This document shows, one piece after another, positions 26,933 to 36,243 of a stretch of DNA of 64,000 bases. A model generated the notes under the pieces. The model worked only from the letters and a program-made list of their open reading frames with translations. It ran no database searches and was not told the origin of the DNA. Position 1 is the first letter of the stretch. Every line of letters starts with the position of its first letter. Source of the stretch: Parasphingopyxis sp. CP4 (GTDB lineage Bacteria; Pseudomonadota; Alphaproteobacteria; Sphingomonadales; Sphingomonadaceae); NCBI RefSeq assembly GCF_013378055.1, contig NZ_CP051130.1, positions 868,001 to 932,000 of the forward strand. The letters are read 5' to 3'. Made by a program: the position numbers and the translations under genes.

Positions 26933-29397
26933 TGGCAAGCATCGTTCCAGAAAGCCGAGACCGGAACCCGGCCATCTACCACTTTGCCGATCGCGCCGTG
27001 ATCATCGCTGTAATTGCGCTCGGCATCGCCTCAGCAATTCTGCTGATGGTGCTTTTGGAAAGCCCGTTATTTGCGGCAGGTTTCGCGACATTCTTCGCCT
27101 GCGGTCTAGGCATCGCCTTTATTGCTTCGCGGCGCCGCGCGTTGCCCGCGACAGCCAAAACCGGCCCGGATCGGGCGCTGCTGCGGGTGGCAATTGACGG
27201 AGCAAGCGAACCGGTCGCCGTTACCGATCGGGACGGCACCCTCGTGGTAGCCAATTCCGCGTTCGAGAAAGACTTTCGTCAAATCCCGACACCGCCAGCC
27301 ATGCCATTTTCCGATGAAGGCATCGATCGACTGACCAATGCCGGTCGAACGGCGTGGCGTGACGGGCGGGGCAACGCTGCCGCGTTGAAGACACCCCAAG
27401 GCCATTATGATGCTCTTGTTGAGCGCGGCGGCGAACAGGGCGATTTTCTCATCTGGAGATTTCTACCCACACAGGGCGTTGATATGGTCGGCGAAGCGCG
27501 GCGGTTGCTCGAAGGGCAATCGGGCTCCGCGCTTGGCATGGCGGGTGTCATGGGCGTGCTTGTTGACGGCAAAGGCCGAATGATCGCGGCCAATCCAGTG
27601 TTTCGCCATCGCGCATTAGGCTCTCAACAGGAAAAGCTGCGCGGCCAACAACTGACCGAACTCCTAGATGCCGATGAAGATGATGCACTGCGCCTGACCC
27701 GGGAAGGGGAAAGTGGCGGGCCTCTCCGGATCATCCAAGTGCCACTGACAGCTGGCGCGGAAACCGGTGGACCAATTGTATTTTTCTTCCTCGACGAAAT
27801 AGCGGGCGCCGGACGGGCTACGAACAGTTCGGATATTCATGCGTTGCTTGGCCTGTTGCCTCTCGGACTGGCACTGGCAGAGCGCGACGGCCGGTTCCTC
27901 TATATGAATGATGCATTCCGACGAGCGGCTGGCCTCGATGACGGAGCGCAACCGGTATATCCGGGTGATCTCGTTGTTGATGAAGACAAGACGGCTGTCG
28001 CGAACGCCGTGCGACGTTTTTCAAACAGCGCGTCGATATCGGCGGATATTGCGTTGCGGCTGCGGCATCAGCCGGATGAGACTGTTGCCATGACCGTGGC
28101 CGGGGCACCGGGACTGGGAGAAGCCGCTGTGCTGCTCAGCCTCAAGGACAATAGCGAAGACGAAAAGCTCAAACGCCAGGTCGCCCAGGCCACCAAGATG
28201 CAGGCTGTGGGGCAGCTCGCGGGTGGCGTTGCCCATGATTTCAACAATATCCTGACGGCTATTATTGGCCATTGCGACCTGATGCTGCTCCGGCACACGC
28301 CTGGAGATAGCGACTATGACGATATCCAGCAGGTCAAATCGAACTCCAATCGCGCGGCCGGACTCACGCGGCAGTTGCTCGCATTCTCGCGCCAACAAAC
28401 CTTGCGGCCGCAGATCCTGCAGCTGCCGGACGTGGTCTCGGAAGTGTCCAATCTGATGAAGCGGCTGCTCGGCGAAACCGTTTCGCTTGAAATCCGGCAT
28501 GGCCGCAATCTTGGCGCGGTGCGCGCCGATCCGGGCCAGCTGGAGCAGGTGATCGTCAATCTCGCGGTGAATGCGCGGGACGCGATCCAGTCCCGCACCG
28601 ATAGTGACGGACGCGGTACGCTCACTTTGGAGACATTCTCGGTCTCACCGGCAGAAGTAGACGCGCTCGGCCATGATATCATGCCATCCAGCGATTATAC
28701 GGCGTTTCGGCTCACCGACACCGGCATCGGCATTCCGCCGGACACTTTGGGCAAGATCTTTGAGCCTTTCTACACGACCAAGGAAGTCGGCAAGGGCACC
28801 GGGCTGGGCCTTTCAACAGTCTATGGGATCGTCAAGCAATCGGGCGGCTATATCTTCGCCGACTCCGAAGTGGGGCAGGGGACAGCCTTCACCATCTATC
28901 TGCCCGTCCATCGCGGCGAAACCGATAGCCAACCAGGCGCAACAGCCTCTACCGCACCCGCTGAAGCACCTCCGCCAACCGCCGAACCAGAAGCCGCGCC
29001 GCCAACCCAGGAAAGCTGGGGCAGTGGCACGATCCTTGTCGTGGAAGACGAAGACATGGTGCGCGCGGTTGCCGAGCGTGCGCTGAGCCGACAGGGCTAT
29101 ACGGTCGTGACGGCCGAGGACGGGGAGATTGCGCTCGAGATCATCGCGGAACGCCGGGATTTCGACATGATCCTCTCCGATGTGGTGATGCCGGGCATGG
29201 ATGGCCCGGCAATGGCCAAGGAAGTGCGCAAGGACCTTCCCGATATTCCGATCCTTTTCATGTCCGGCTATGCCGAGGAGCAGCTGCGCAAATCGATCGA
29301 TATCGAGCAAGTGCATTTCCTGCCCAAACCATTTTCCGTCCAGCAACTTGGCGACGCAGTCGCAGGGATTTTGCAGGACAGGAATGGGGGCAGCTAG
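26932..29397 (+). CDS. cckA: Hybrid sensor histidine kinase CckA
   Basis: CckA is the membrane hybrid kinase/phosphatase that feeds the phosphotransferase ChpT and then CtrA and CpdR in alphaproteobacterial cell-cycle control. The 821-residue protein has two N-terminal membrane spans (about 22-65). PAS-like regions follow (GASEPVAVTDRDGTLVVANSAF, and ALAERDGRFLYMNDAFRRA). The kinase core has His435 in GGVAHDFNNILTAIIGH, the N box NLAVNARDAI and the G boxes DTGIGIPP and GKGTGLGLSTVYGIV. A receiver with Asp750 (ILSDVVMPGMDG) ends the protein, after a Pro/Ala linker. Domain order and the long HAMP-less sensor match CckA. Neither chpT nor ctrA is in the window. Confidence 0.9.
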   Translation: MASIVPESRDRNPAIYHFADRAVIIAVIALGIASAILLMVLLESPLFAAGFATFFACGLGIAFIASRRRALPATAKTGPDRALLRVAIDGASEPVAVTDRDGTLVVANSAFEKDFRQIPTPPAMPFSDEGIDRLTNAGRTAWRDGRGNAAALKTPQGHYDALVERGGEQGDFLIWRFLPTQGVDMVGEARRLLEGQSGSALGMAGVMGVLVDGKGRMIAANPVFRHRALGSQQEKLRGQQLTELLDADEDDALRLTREGESGGPLRIIQVPLTAGAETGGPIVFFFLDEIAGAGRATNSSDIHALLGLLPLGLALAERDGRFLYMNDAFRRAAGLDDGAQPVYPGDLVVDEDKTAVANAVRRFSNSASISADIALRLRHQPDETVAMTVAGAPGLGEAAVLLSLKDNSEDEKLKRQVAQATKMQAVGQLAGGVAHDFNNILTAIIGHCDLMLLRHTPGDSDYDDIQQVKSNSNRAAGLTRQLLAFSRQQTLRPQILQLPDVVSEVSNLMKRLLGETVSLEIRHGRNLGAVRADPGQLEQVIVNLAVNARDAIQSRTDSDGRGTLTLETFSVSPAEVDALGHDIMPSSDYTAFRLTDTGIGIPPDTLGKIFEPFYTTKEVGKGTGLGLSTVYGIVKQSGGYIFADSEVGQGTAFTIYLPVHRGETDSQPGATASTAPAEAPPPTAEPEAAPPTQESWGSGTILVVEDEDMVRAVAERALSRQGYTVVTAEDGEIALEIIAERRDFDMILSDVVMPGMDGPAMAKEVRKDLPDIPILFMSGYAEEQLRKSIDIEQVHFLPKPFSVQQLGDAVAGILQDRNGGS

Positions 29398-29450
29398 ATG
29401 CGGATATCGCAGATACCAGCATGGCTGGTCACCTGTGATATGCTCGCGCA

Positions 29451-29807
29451 ATGAGCAAAGCCCGCATCCTGATTGCCGAAGACGAGGCCCTGATCGCAAT
29501 GATGCTGGAAGACTTTGTCGACGCGCTCGACTGCGAAGTCTCCGCAACTGTCGATACGGTAGACGCCGCGCTTGAGATGATTTCTCCATCTGCATTTGAC
29601 GCGGCGATCCTTGATGTGAACCTCAAAGATGGCGAGCCGAGCTGGCCGATAGCCGATGCGCTTGACGCAGCAGGGATTCCCTTTGTCTTCACGAGTGGTG
29701 GAGATCGTGACCAACCCCCACAGAAGCACCGAAAAAAGCTATTCCTCACCAAACCTTTCTCATTGGAAAAGCTAGAAAAAGCACTTCATATCACGCTTGC
29801 AAACTAA
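29451..29807 (+). CDS. Stand-alone response-regulator receiver protein
   Basis: The 118-residue protein is one receiver domain with no output domain. The acidic pocket lies in IAEDEA, the phosphorylation site is Asp55 in AILDVNLKDGEP, Thr/Ser are in FVFTSGGD, and Lys101 is in FLTKPFSLEKLE. It begins 53 bases after cckA on the same strand. Such single-domain regulators act by protein contact or as phosphate sinks. Whether it takes phosphate from CckA is inferred from position only. CpdR, another single receiver in the CckA pathway, is a candidate relationship, but I cannot confirm it. Confidence 0.85.
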   Translation: MSKARILIAEDEALIAMMLEDFVDALDCEVSATVDTVDAALEMISPSAFDAAILDVNLKDGEPSWPIADALDAAGIPFVFTSGGDRDQPPQKHRKKLFLTKPFSLEKLEKALHITLAN

Positions 29808-29812
29808 TTTAT

Positions 29813-29827
29813 GTTCCCTACTTGTTC
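29813..29827. promoter_or_regulatory. LexA SOS box upstream of recA
   Basis: GTTC (29813-29816), seven bases, GTTC (29824-29827): an exact match to the GTTC-N7-GTTC LexA operator described for alphaproteobacteria. It lies 73 bases before the recA ATG and overlaps the putative -35 box. Confidence 0.8.
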
Positions 29828-29848
29828 TTTGAGAACAAAGCATATACA
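29822..29848 (+). promoter_or_regulatory. Putative recA promoter
   Basis: TTGTTC (29822-29827) and TATACA (29843-29848) are 15 bases apart, a little short for sigma-70, and a register shift to 16 is possible. The -35 box is inside the LexA operator, which fits repression by steric block. Confidence 0.35.
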
Positions 29849-29899
29849 AAGATCCGGCGTTGAACGAGCGGCGCGGAGCTTCTAGGAGGGACATAGACA

Positions 29900-30979
29900 A
29901 TGGCAGCCCATCTCAAAGTCATCGATTCCAACGGAAAAAAGGACGATATGGACAGGCAAAAGGCGCTCGACGCCGCACTCGCGCAGATTGACCGGGCCTT
30001 TGGCAAGGGATCAGCGATGAAATTGGGATCGCGCGAAGCGATCGAAATCGATTCGGTATCAACCGGATCGCTGGGTCTCGACATTGCGCTCGGCATTGGC
30101 GGTTTGCCCAAAGGCCGGATCATCGAGATTTACGGGCCGGAAAGCTCAGGCAAGACGACCCTGGCACTGCACACGATTGCCGAGGCGCAAAAGATTGGGG
30201 GCACGGCAGCCTTTATCGATGCCGAGCATGCGCTTGATCCAGGTTATGCGAAGAAGCTGGGCGTCGATATCGACGAGCTGATTATTTCCCAACCCGATAC
30301 GGGCGAACAGGCCCTGGAAATCGCTGATACGCTGGTGCGGTCGAACGCGGTCGACATTCTCGTTATCGATTCAGTTGCAGCACTGGTACCGCGCGCAGAA
30401 ATTGAAGGTGAGATGGGCGACAGCCATGTCGGCCTGCAGGCGCGGCTGATGAGCCAGGCACTGCGCAAGCTCACCGGCTCGATCAATCGGTCGAAATGCA
30501 TGGTGATCTTTATCAACCAGATTCGCATGAAAATCGGTGTCATGTATGGCAGCCCGGAAACCACATCGGGCGGCAATGCACTGAAATTCTATGCCAGCGT
30601 CCGGCTCGACATTCGCCGAATTGGCCAGATCAAGGATCGCGATGAGATTGTTGGCAACGCGACCCGTGTTAAGGTGGTGAAGAACAAGGTCGCGCCGCCG
30701 TTCAAACAGGTCGAGTTCGACATCATGTATGGCCAGGGCATCTCAAAGATGGGCGAGATACTCGATCTCGGGGTCAAAGCCGGCATTGTCGAGAAATCCG
30801 GATCCTGGTTCTCCTATGATTCGACCCGGATCGGGCAGGGGCGTGAAAATTCGAAAGCCTTCCTGCTCGAAAACCCCGAAATCTGCGAGAAGATCGAAAG
30901 TCAGATTCGCGGCAAGGAAGAAGAAGTTGCCGAGGAAATGATGAGCGGTCCGGACGCAGACAGCGGATCGGACGAATAG
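29900..30979 (+). CDS. recA: Recombinase RecA
   Basis: RecA polymerises on single-stranded DNA, drives strand exchange and triggers LexA self-cleavage. The 359-residue protein has the family start [21 protein letters not shown], Walker [10 protein letters not shown] near residue 80, Walker [18 protein letters not shown], the L1/L2 DNA-binding loops ([40 protein letters not shown]) and an acidic C-terminal tail. The start ATG has AGGAGGGA about 13 bases upstream. It is regulated by the SOS box at 29813 and followed by a strong terminator at 31004. Confidence 0.98.
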   Translation: MAAHLKVIDSNGKKDDMDRQKALDAALAQIDRAFGKGSAMKLGSREAIEIDSVSTGSLGLDIALGIGGLPKGRIIEIYGPESSGKTTLALHTIAEAQKIGGTAAFIDAEHALDPGYAKKLGVDIDELIISQPDTGEQALEIADTLVRSNAVDILVIDSVAALVPRAEIEGEMGDSHVGLQARLMSQALRKLTGSINRSKCMVIFINQIRMKIGVMYGSPETTSGGNALKFYASVRLDIRRIGQIKDRDEIVGNATRVKVVKNKVAPPFKQVEFDIMYGQGISKMGEILDLGVKAGIVEKSGSWFSYDSTRIGQGRENSKAFLLENPEICEKIESQIRGKEEEVAEEMMSGPDADSGSDE

Positions 30980-31003
30980 ACGGTAGCTCCATGGCGCTGC
31001 ATT

Positions 31004-31042
31004 AAAGGGCTCGTCCGGTAAGGGCGTGCCCTTTTGCTTTTT
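31004..31042 (+). terminator. Rho-independent terminator after recA
   Basis: AAAGGGCTCGTCC (31004-31016), loop GGTAA, then GGGCGTGCCCTTT (31022-31034): 13 paired positions with one T-T mismatch and one wobble. It is followed by T and GCTTTTT. It lies 25 bases after the recA stop. Confidence 0.75.
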
Positions 31043-31097
31043 GGCCCGCTCATGCATAGCAACCGGCTATCAGCGCGATCGAGGGGGCCATCGCATT

Positions 31098-31724
31098 ATG
31101 ACCATCACCGTCCATCATCTCGAAAATTCCCGTTCACAGCGGATCTTGTGGCTGCTCGAGGAACTGGAGCTGGATTATTCCGTCGAACGCTATGATCGCG
31201 ACAAGAAGACGATGCTCGCACCACCAGAACTCAAAAAAGTGCATCCATTGGGAAAATCGCCTGCCATCACCGATGATGGCCGCACGTTGATAGAGACCGG
31301 CGCGATCGTTGAATATCTGGTTGCCAAGGCCGGGGGTACGCTAGGCGCACCGTCCCATGTCGACGAGGCGCTCCGCTATCGGCAGTTTCTCCATTATGCT
31401 GAGGGCTCGATGATGCCGCCGCTGCTTTCGATTCTGGTAATCGATCGTTTGGGGATATTGGGCCGCCCTGCACGCAAGCCGATCCTTGCTATGTTTGCCA
31501 GCCATTTACGTTGGCTCAACGATGAGCTTTTCGAGCGCCCTTGGTTTGCCGGCAATAGCTTTACCGCAGCAGATGTAATGATGAGCTTCCCGCTTGAAGC
31601 CGCGAAACAGCGAGCCGGTCTGGATGATCGCTATCCAAACCTCCTTGCCTGGCTCGACACTGTCCATGCGCGGCCCGCCTATGTCCGTGCGCTCGAGCGT
31701 GGCGGCGACTATGCCTATGCATAG
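31098..31724 (+). CDS. Glutathione S-transferase family protein
   Basis: The 208-residue product is a cytosolic GST: a thioredoxin-fold N-terminal half (ITVHHLENSRSQRILWLLEELEL), the cis-Pro loop and glutathione-gamma-Glu contact region HPLGKSPAITDDGRTLIETGAIVEYL, and a helical C-terminal half ending FTAADVMMSFPLEAA with the conserved N-capping box. The Ser of ENSRSQR is a likely catalytic residue, as in the bacterial beta-like or fungal-type GSTs. ATG 31098 follows GAGGGGGCC, and the frame open upstream is not used. The substrate is unknown. Confidence 0.88.
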   Translation: MTITVHHLENSRSQRILWLLEELELDYSVERYDRDKKTMLAPPELKKVHPLGKSPAITDDGRTLIETGAIVEYLVAKAGGTLGAPSHVDEALRYRQFLHYAEGSMMPPLLSILVIDRLGILGRPARKPILAMFASHLRWLNDELFERPWFAGNSFTAADVMMSFPLEAAKQRAGLDDRYPNLLAWLDTVHARPAYVRALERGGDYAYA

Positions 31725-31746
31725 CAGCTGAGCGCCCACAGGCTGC

Positions 31747-31775
31747 TTGCCCGCACCGCTCTGCTTGCTTACATG
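31747..31775 (+). promoter_or_regulatory. Putative promoter of alaS
   Basis: TTGCCC (31747-31752), 17 bases, TACATG (31770-31775). The alaS ATG (31782) starts six bases after the -10 box, so the message would be leaderless. No ribosome-binding site is visible before the ATG. Confidence 0.35.
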
Positions 31776-31781
31776 CCGCGC

Positions 31782-34427
31782 ATGACATCGACTAACGACA
31801 TACGCCGTTCTTTTCTCGAATTCTTTGCGGATCAGGGGCATGCGCTCGTCCCATCCTCGCCGCTCGTGCCGCATAATGACCCAACGCTGATGTTCGTCAA
31901 TGCCGGCATGGTGCCGTTCAAGAACGTATTCACAGGTCTGGAAACGCGCGATTACGCAACCGCCACAAGTTCACAGAAATGTGTTCGGGCCGGCGGCAAG
32001 CATAATGACCTCGACAATGTCGGATATACCGCGCGGCATCACACATTCTTCGAGATGCTCGGCAATTTTTCCTTTGGCGATTATTTCAAGGATGAGGCAA
32101 TCGAGCTCGCCTGGAAACTGATCACCAAGGAATGGGGGATCGATCCCGATCGACTGACGGCGACTGTCTATCATGACGACGATGAAGCTTTCGACCTGTG
32201 GCGCAAGATTTCCGGCCTGCCGGAAGAGCGCATTATCCGTATCGCGACCGCCGACAATTTCTGGTCGATGGGCGACACGGGGCCCTGTGGTCCAAGTAGC
32301 GAAATTTTCTACGACCATGGTGCCCATATCCCGGGCGGCCCTCCAGGATCCCCCGATGAAGACGGAGATCGTTTCGTCGAGATCTGGAATTTGGTCTTCA
32401 TGCAATATGACCAGCAAGAAGGTGGCCGGACCGATCTCCCGAAACCGTCAATCGACACAGGCATGGGGCTAGAGCGCGTCGCGGCCGTTCTGCAGGGGAC
32501 CCATGACAATTACGAAATTGATCTCTTCAAGGCACTGATCGAAGAGAGCGCTGAACTGACACATACCGCTCCGGACGGCTATACGGCTGCTTCGCACCGT
32601 GTGATCGCCGATCACCTGCGCAGCGCGAGCTTCCTGATTGCCGATGGCGTCCTGCCAGCCAATGAAGGGCGTGGCTATGTGTTACGGCGGATCATGCGTC
32701 GCGCGATGCGCCATGCCCATATTCTCGGCGCCAAGGAGCCACTGATGCACCGAATGGTGCCAAGTCTAGTCGCCGAAATGGGCGGTGCGTTTCCCGAACT
32801 TGTCCGCGCTCAACCGCTGGTCGAAGAAACGCTCAATCACGAAGAACAACGGTTCCGCCGTACCCTCGCCAACGGTCTCAAGCTGCTCGACGAAGCGTCA
32901 GCCGACATGAAAGAAGGTGACGTGCTGGAAGGCGCCACTGCTTTCAAACTTTATGACACATTTGGCTTTCCCTATGATCTGACTGAAGATGCGCTGCGCA
33001 GTCGTGGCCTTGAAATTGATCGCGCCGGATTTGATGCCGCAATGGCAGAACAAAAAGCTGCAGCTCGCGCGGCCTGGAAAGGATCCGGCGAAGCGGCCTC
33101 AGAAACTATCTGGTTCGACATTGCCGAAGAGCATGGCGGCACGGAGTTTACCGGTTATGCCGCCGATGTGGGGGAGGGGCAGGTCATTGCCCTCGTTAAA
33201 GACGGTGAAACCGTCGATCGGGTCGGCGCCGGGGACGATGTTATCATCATCACGAACCAAACGCCTTTCTATGCGGAAAGTGGCGGCCAAATGGGTGATA
33301 CCGGGACGATCAGCGACGATGCAGGATTGTCGGCATCGGTCGCCGATACGGCCAAACCACTTGGCCGTCTGCATGCCCATAATGCCCATATCGATAGCGG
33401 AGAAATCACTGTCGACCAGATCGTGTCGTTGGCCATTGATGCGGAACGGCGCACACGCCTCCGCGCAAATCACAGCGCTACACACCTCATGCACGCTGCA
33501 CTTCGCAACCGCCTCGGTGACCATGTGACACAGAAGGGCAGTCTCGTGGCCGAAGATCGCCTTCGGTTTGACTTTTCCCATCCCAAGGCGGTCGACGCTG
33601 CCGATATCGCGCAGATTGAAACAGACGTGAATGCCCAGATTCGCGGCAATGATGATGTAATCACCCGCTTGATGACGCCAGACGAAGCCGTCGAAGCGGG
33701 CGCATTGGCGCTGTTTGGCGAGAAATATGGCGATGAAGTGCGCGTGCTCTCCATGGGATTGGAGAATGGGGCGAATTATTCCGTTGAGCTTTGCGGCGGC
33801 ACCCATGTCGAAGCATTGGGCGACATCGGACTCTTTGTGATTATTTCGGAAAGCGCAGTTTCTGCCGGTGTCCGGCGTATCGAAGCGCTAACCGGAGAGG
33901 CTGCGCGGCTATGGTATCGCGATCGCGAGGCAAAGTTGCTTGAGGCCGCCAGCGCGCTGAAAACCGGTACGGACGAACTGCCGGATCGGGTTGCGGCGCT
34001 GATCGAAGATCGCAAACGGCTCGAAAAAGAGCTGGCGGAAGCGAAGAAATCGCTGGCTATGGGCGGCGGAGGCGGCTCGGGTCCGGATACCGAGACGATT
34101 GGCGGACATAGTTTCCGCGGCCAGGTTGCCGAGGGCCTCGATCCAAAATCGCTCCGCGGACTGATTGACGAAGCCAAAACGAGTTTGGGTTCCGGCATTG
34201 CCGCTGTCATCGCCGTGAATGACGGTCGCGCGAGCGTTGCCGTTGGCGTCACCGACGATCTAGTTGGCGAGCGGGATTCAGTCGCGCTGGTGCGTACCGC
34301 CGTCGAAACACTTGGCGGCAAAGGTGGTGGCGGTCGGCCGGATATGGCCCAAGGCGGCGGCCCTGATGGCGACAAGGCAGAGGCTGCCCTGAACTCCATT
34401 CGCGAAGCGCTATCCGCAAACGACTAG
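31782..34427 (+). CDS. alaS: Alanine-tRNA ligase
   Basis: AlaRS charges and proofreads tRNA-Ala. The 881-residue protein has the class II catalytic core ([22 protein letters not shown], then the motif 2 region with [31 protein letters not shown]). The editing domain has [11 protein letters not shown] and the zinc ligand motif [15 protein letters not shown]-terminal coiled coil and a Gly-rich DHHA1 domain end the protein ([19 protein letters not shown]). The ATG at 31782 begins the typical MTSTNDIR; an ATG three codons earlier is also in frame. It converges with the antiporter gene with four bases between stops. Confidence 0.98.
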   Translation: MTSTNDIRRSFLEFFADQGHALVPSSPLVPHNDPTLMFVNAGMVPFKNVFTGLETRDYATATSSQKCVRAGGKHNDLDNVGYTARHHTFFEMLGNFSFGDYFKDEAIELAWKLITKEWGIDPDRLTATVYHDDDEAFDLWRKISGLPEERIIRIATADNFWSMGDTGPCGPSSEIFYDHGAHIPGGPPGSPDEDGDRFVEIWNLVFMQYDQQEGGRTDLPKPSIDTGMGLERVAAVLQGTHDNYEIDLFKALIEESAELTHTAPDGYTAASHRVIADHLRSASFLIADGVLPANEGRGYVLRRIMRRAMRHAHILGAKEPLMHRMVPSLVAEMGGAFPELVRAQPLVEETLNHEEQRFRRTLANGLKLLDEASADMKEGDVLEGATAFKLYDTFGFPYDLTEDALRSRGLEIDRAGFDAAMAEQKAAARAAWKGSGEAASETIWFDIAEEHGGTEFTGYAADVGEGQVIALVKDGETVDRVGAGDDVIIITNQTPFYAESGGQMGDTGTISDDAGLSASVADTAKPLGRLHAHNAHIDSGEITVDQIVSLAIDAERRTRLRANHSATHLMHAALRNRLGDHVTQKGSLVAEDRLRFDFSHPKAVDAADIAQIETDVNAQIRGNDDVITRLMTPDEAVEAGALALFGEKYGDEVRVLSMGLENGANYSVELCGGTHVEALGDIGLFVIISESAVSAGVRRIEALTGEAARLWYRDREAKLLEAASALKTGTDELPDRVAALIEDRKRLEKELAEAKKSLAMGGGGGSGPDTETIGGHSFRGQVAEGLDPKSLRGLIDEAKTSLGSGIAAVIAVNDGRASVAVGVTDDLVGERDSVALVRTAVETLGGKGGGGRPDMAQGGGPDGDKAEAALNSIREALSAND

Positions 34428-34431
34428 ATCG

Positions 34432-36204
34432 TTACGGTTTCCTGAGCTTCTCACGCGGCAATTCGGGCGGCGCGTCCAACTCACCCAGTTCCATGATGGC
34501 TTCACGCAGTTGCGCCCGTTTTTCATGTACGGACGCGATGACGGGTCCCATGGGAACGCCGATATCGACAAGCACTGCCTCGGACAGCTGTAGCGATGAT
34601 TCTACGGTTTCCGGAACGGCATCGGTTGCCCCGGCGCGATAGAGTTCAGCGGCATGATCCGGATCCCGGGCGCGCGCCACGATTGTCAGCTCCGGATGCC
34701 ATTCGCGGACCCGCTTGGTGAGCTGAACCAGGCTGACCGGATCGTCCATTGTCAAAATCAGAGCGCTGGCGCGTTCGAGATCGAGATTTTCCAGAAGTTG
34801 CGGTCGCGCGACATCGCCGAAGATCGTCGGATAGCCATCCCGCCGGCCATGGGCGACGGTATCGATATTGGAATCGACGGCTACGAATAGCTTATCATGC
34901 TCGCGCAGCATATCTGCGACGAGGCGGCCGACGCGGCCAAAGCCAACAATTATCGCCCGTTCTTCTGCCTCGTCAGTATCCCCGGGAATATCGACCTGAT
35001 GTTCGCGCATCTCGACACGTCGCGCCGCCATCCGTCCGAACCGAGCAAGCAATGGGGTGATCGTCAGGCCGATCGCCGCTACGGTTTGCCAGAATGCTGC
35101 GGTCGAAGGCTGGATCAGCTCTGCCTGCAGCGCAGCGGCGAGAACGATGAGGGTGGTTTCCGAGGGGGAGGCCATCAGCAAGCCGGCTTCAGCCGATGTG
35201 GCGCGGCGCGCGCCCGCGAACCGCAAGAGCAAACCGATCACAATCGTCTTGACGACAACGACACTGACTACCGCGATGAGAAGCGATCCCCAGTTACCAA
35301 AGATTGCCGCCAGATCGAGGCTCATTCCGACGGTGATCAGGAACACGCCAAGCGCCAGGCCTTTGAACGGCTCGGTAATGACTTCGACTTCGCGATGATA
35401 CTCCGTCTCGGCGATCACCAAGCCCGCGACCAACGCACCGACAATGGGTGAAAGACCGACCGCGGTGGTCGCAAGGCTCGCCAAAATGATGACCAGTAAG
35501 CAGGCCGCGAGGAAGATTTCCGGGTTCTTGGTACGTGCCGCCTGGGCAAAAAGGCGCGGCAGGATCAGCCGTCCGCCGACCAACATCAGGCCCACTGTCA
35601 CGAAGCTCAAGAGCAACGTCCATCCCAGTGCTGCGAGCCCGGCATCCTGCGCCATCGGGCCCATTGCGCCGAGGAAGAAGATGATCGGCACAATCGCGAC
35701 ATCCTGGAACAGCAAGATGCCGAGCGCCGCCTTGCCGACCGGCGTTTTGGTGCCGGACATCGGCAGCACCAGCGCTGTCGAGGAAAGCGCAAGCGCCAAG
35801 CCGAGGCCAAGCGCGCCGATCGGGTTTTGCCCCAGCGCCACGAGCGCCCCACCGATCAGCAGGCCGCAACCGATGAGTTCAGCCGCACCGACCCCAAATA
35901 CAGTCCCGCGCATCTGCCATAAGCGCTTTATAGAAAGCTCCAGCCCGATCGAGAAGAGCAGCAGGACGATGCCGAACTCCGCGAAAGGCTCGATCGCTTC
36001 ACGGTCCGAGATCGTCACATGGACGAGCCAGGGAATTCGCTCGGTCAGCGAGCCGAGGCCGGATGGGCCGACCAACACGCCGACCATGATGAAACCGATG
36101 ATCGGCGTGATCCGGAACCGTGCGAATAGCGGAATCACAATACCCGCCGCGCCGAGTATGACGAGCGCGTTGCTGAATGCTTCCGATTCGATTGCGTGGA
36201 TCAT
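34432..36204 (-). CDS. CPA2 family monovalent cation:proton antiporter with a C-terminal RCK (TrkA-N) domain
   Basis: The 590-residue protein has about twelve hydrophobic segments in the first 390 residues (AGIVIPLFARFRITPIIGFI, GIVLLLFSIGLELS, LGLALALSSTALVLP). The GLELS and LSSTALVLP motifs are typical of Kef/YbaL-type exchangers. From about residue 410 comes an NAD(H)-binding RCK domain (RAIIVGFGRVGRLVADML, VDSNID, GDVARPQLL). KefB, KefC and YbaL are the closest known types; the ion (K+ or Na+) and any glutathione control cannot be told from sequence. A GST lies 3 kb away, but a link is speculation. It is divergent from the FAD monooxygenase gene. Confidence 0.9.
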   Translation of the reverse strand: MIHAIESEAFSNALVILGAAGIVIPLFARFRITPIIGFIMVGVLVGPSGLGSLTERIPWLVHVTISDREAIEPFAEFGIVLLLFSIGLELSIKRLWQMRGTVFGVGAAELIGCGLLIGGALVALGQNPIGALGLGLALALSSTALVLPMSGTKTPVGKAALGILLFQDVAIVPIIFFLGAMGPMAQDAGLAALGWTLLLSFVTVGLMLVGGRLILPRLFAQAARTKNPEIFLAACLLVIILASLATTAVGLSPIVGALVAGLVIAETEYHREVEVITEPFKGLALGVFLITVGMSLDLAAIFGNWGSLLIAVVSVVVVKTIVIGLLLRFAGARRATSAEAGLLMASPSETTLIVLAAALQAELIQPSTAAFWQTVAAIGLTITPLLARFGRMAARRVEMREHQVDIPGDTDEAEERAIIVGFGRVGRLVADMLREHDKLFVAVDSNIDTVAHGRRDGYPTIFGDVARPQLLENLDLERASALILTMDDPVSLVQLTKRVREWHPELTIVARARDPDHAAELYRAGATDAVPETVESSLQLSEAVLVDIGVPMGPVIASVHEKRAQLREAIMELGELDAPPELPREKLRKP

Positions 36205-36243
36205 GTGTCGCTTCTAGGGCGCTAAATTGGTATTGGGCAGGGG

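Noticed and set aside
28813-29595. A 260-codon minus-strand frame opposite the end of cckA
   Set aside because: Full overlap with the kinase and receiver domains of cckA and no protein motif.
29823-29837. Palindrome TGTTCTTTGAGAACA as a Gram-positive-type SOS or other operator
   Set aside because: The spacing does not fit the GAAC-N4-GTTC type, and the direct repeat GTTC-N7-GTTC explains the region better. A second regulator is not excluded.
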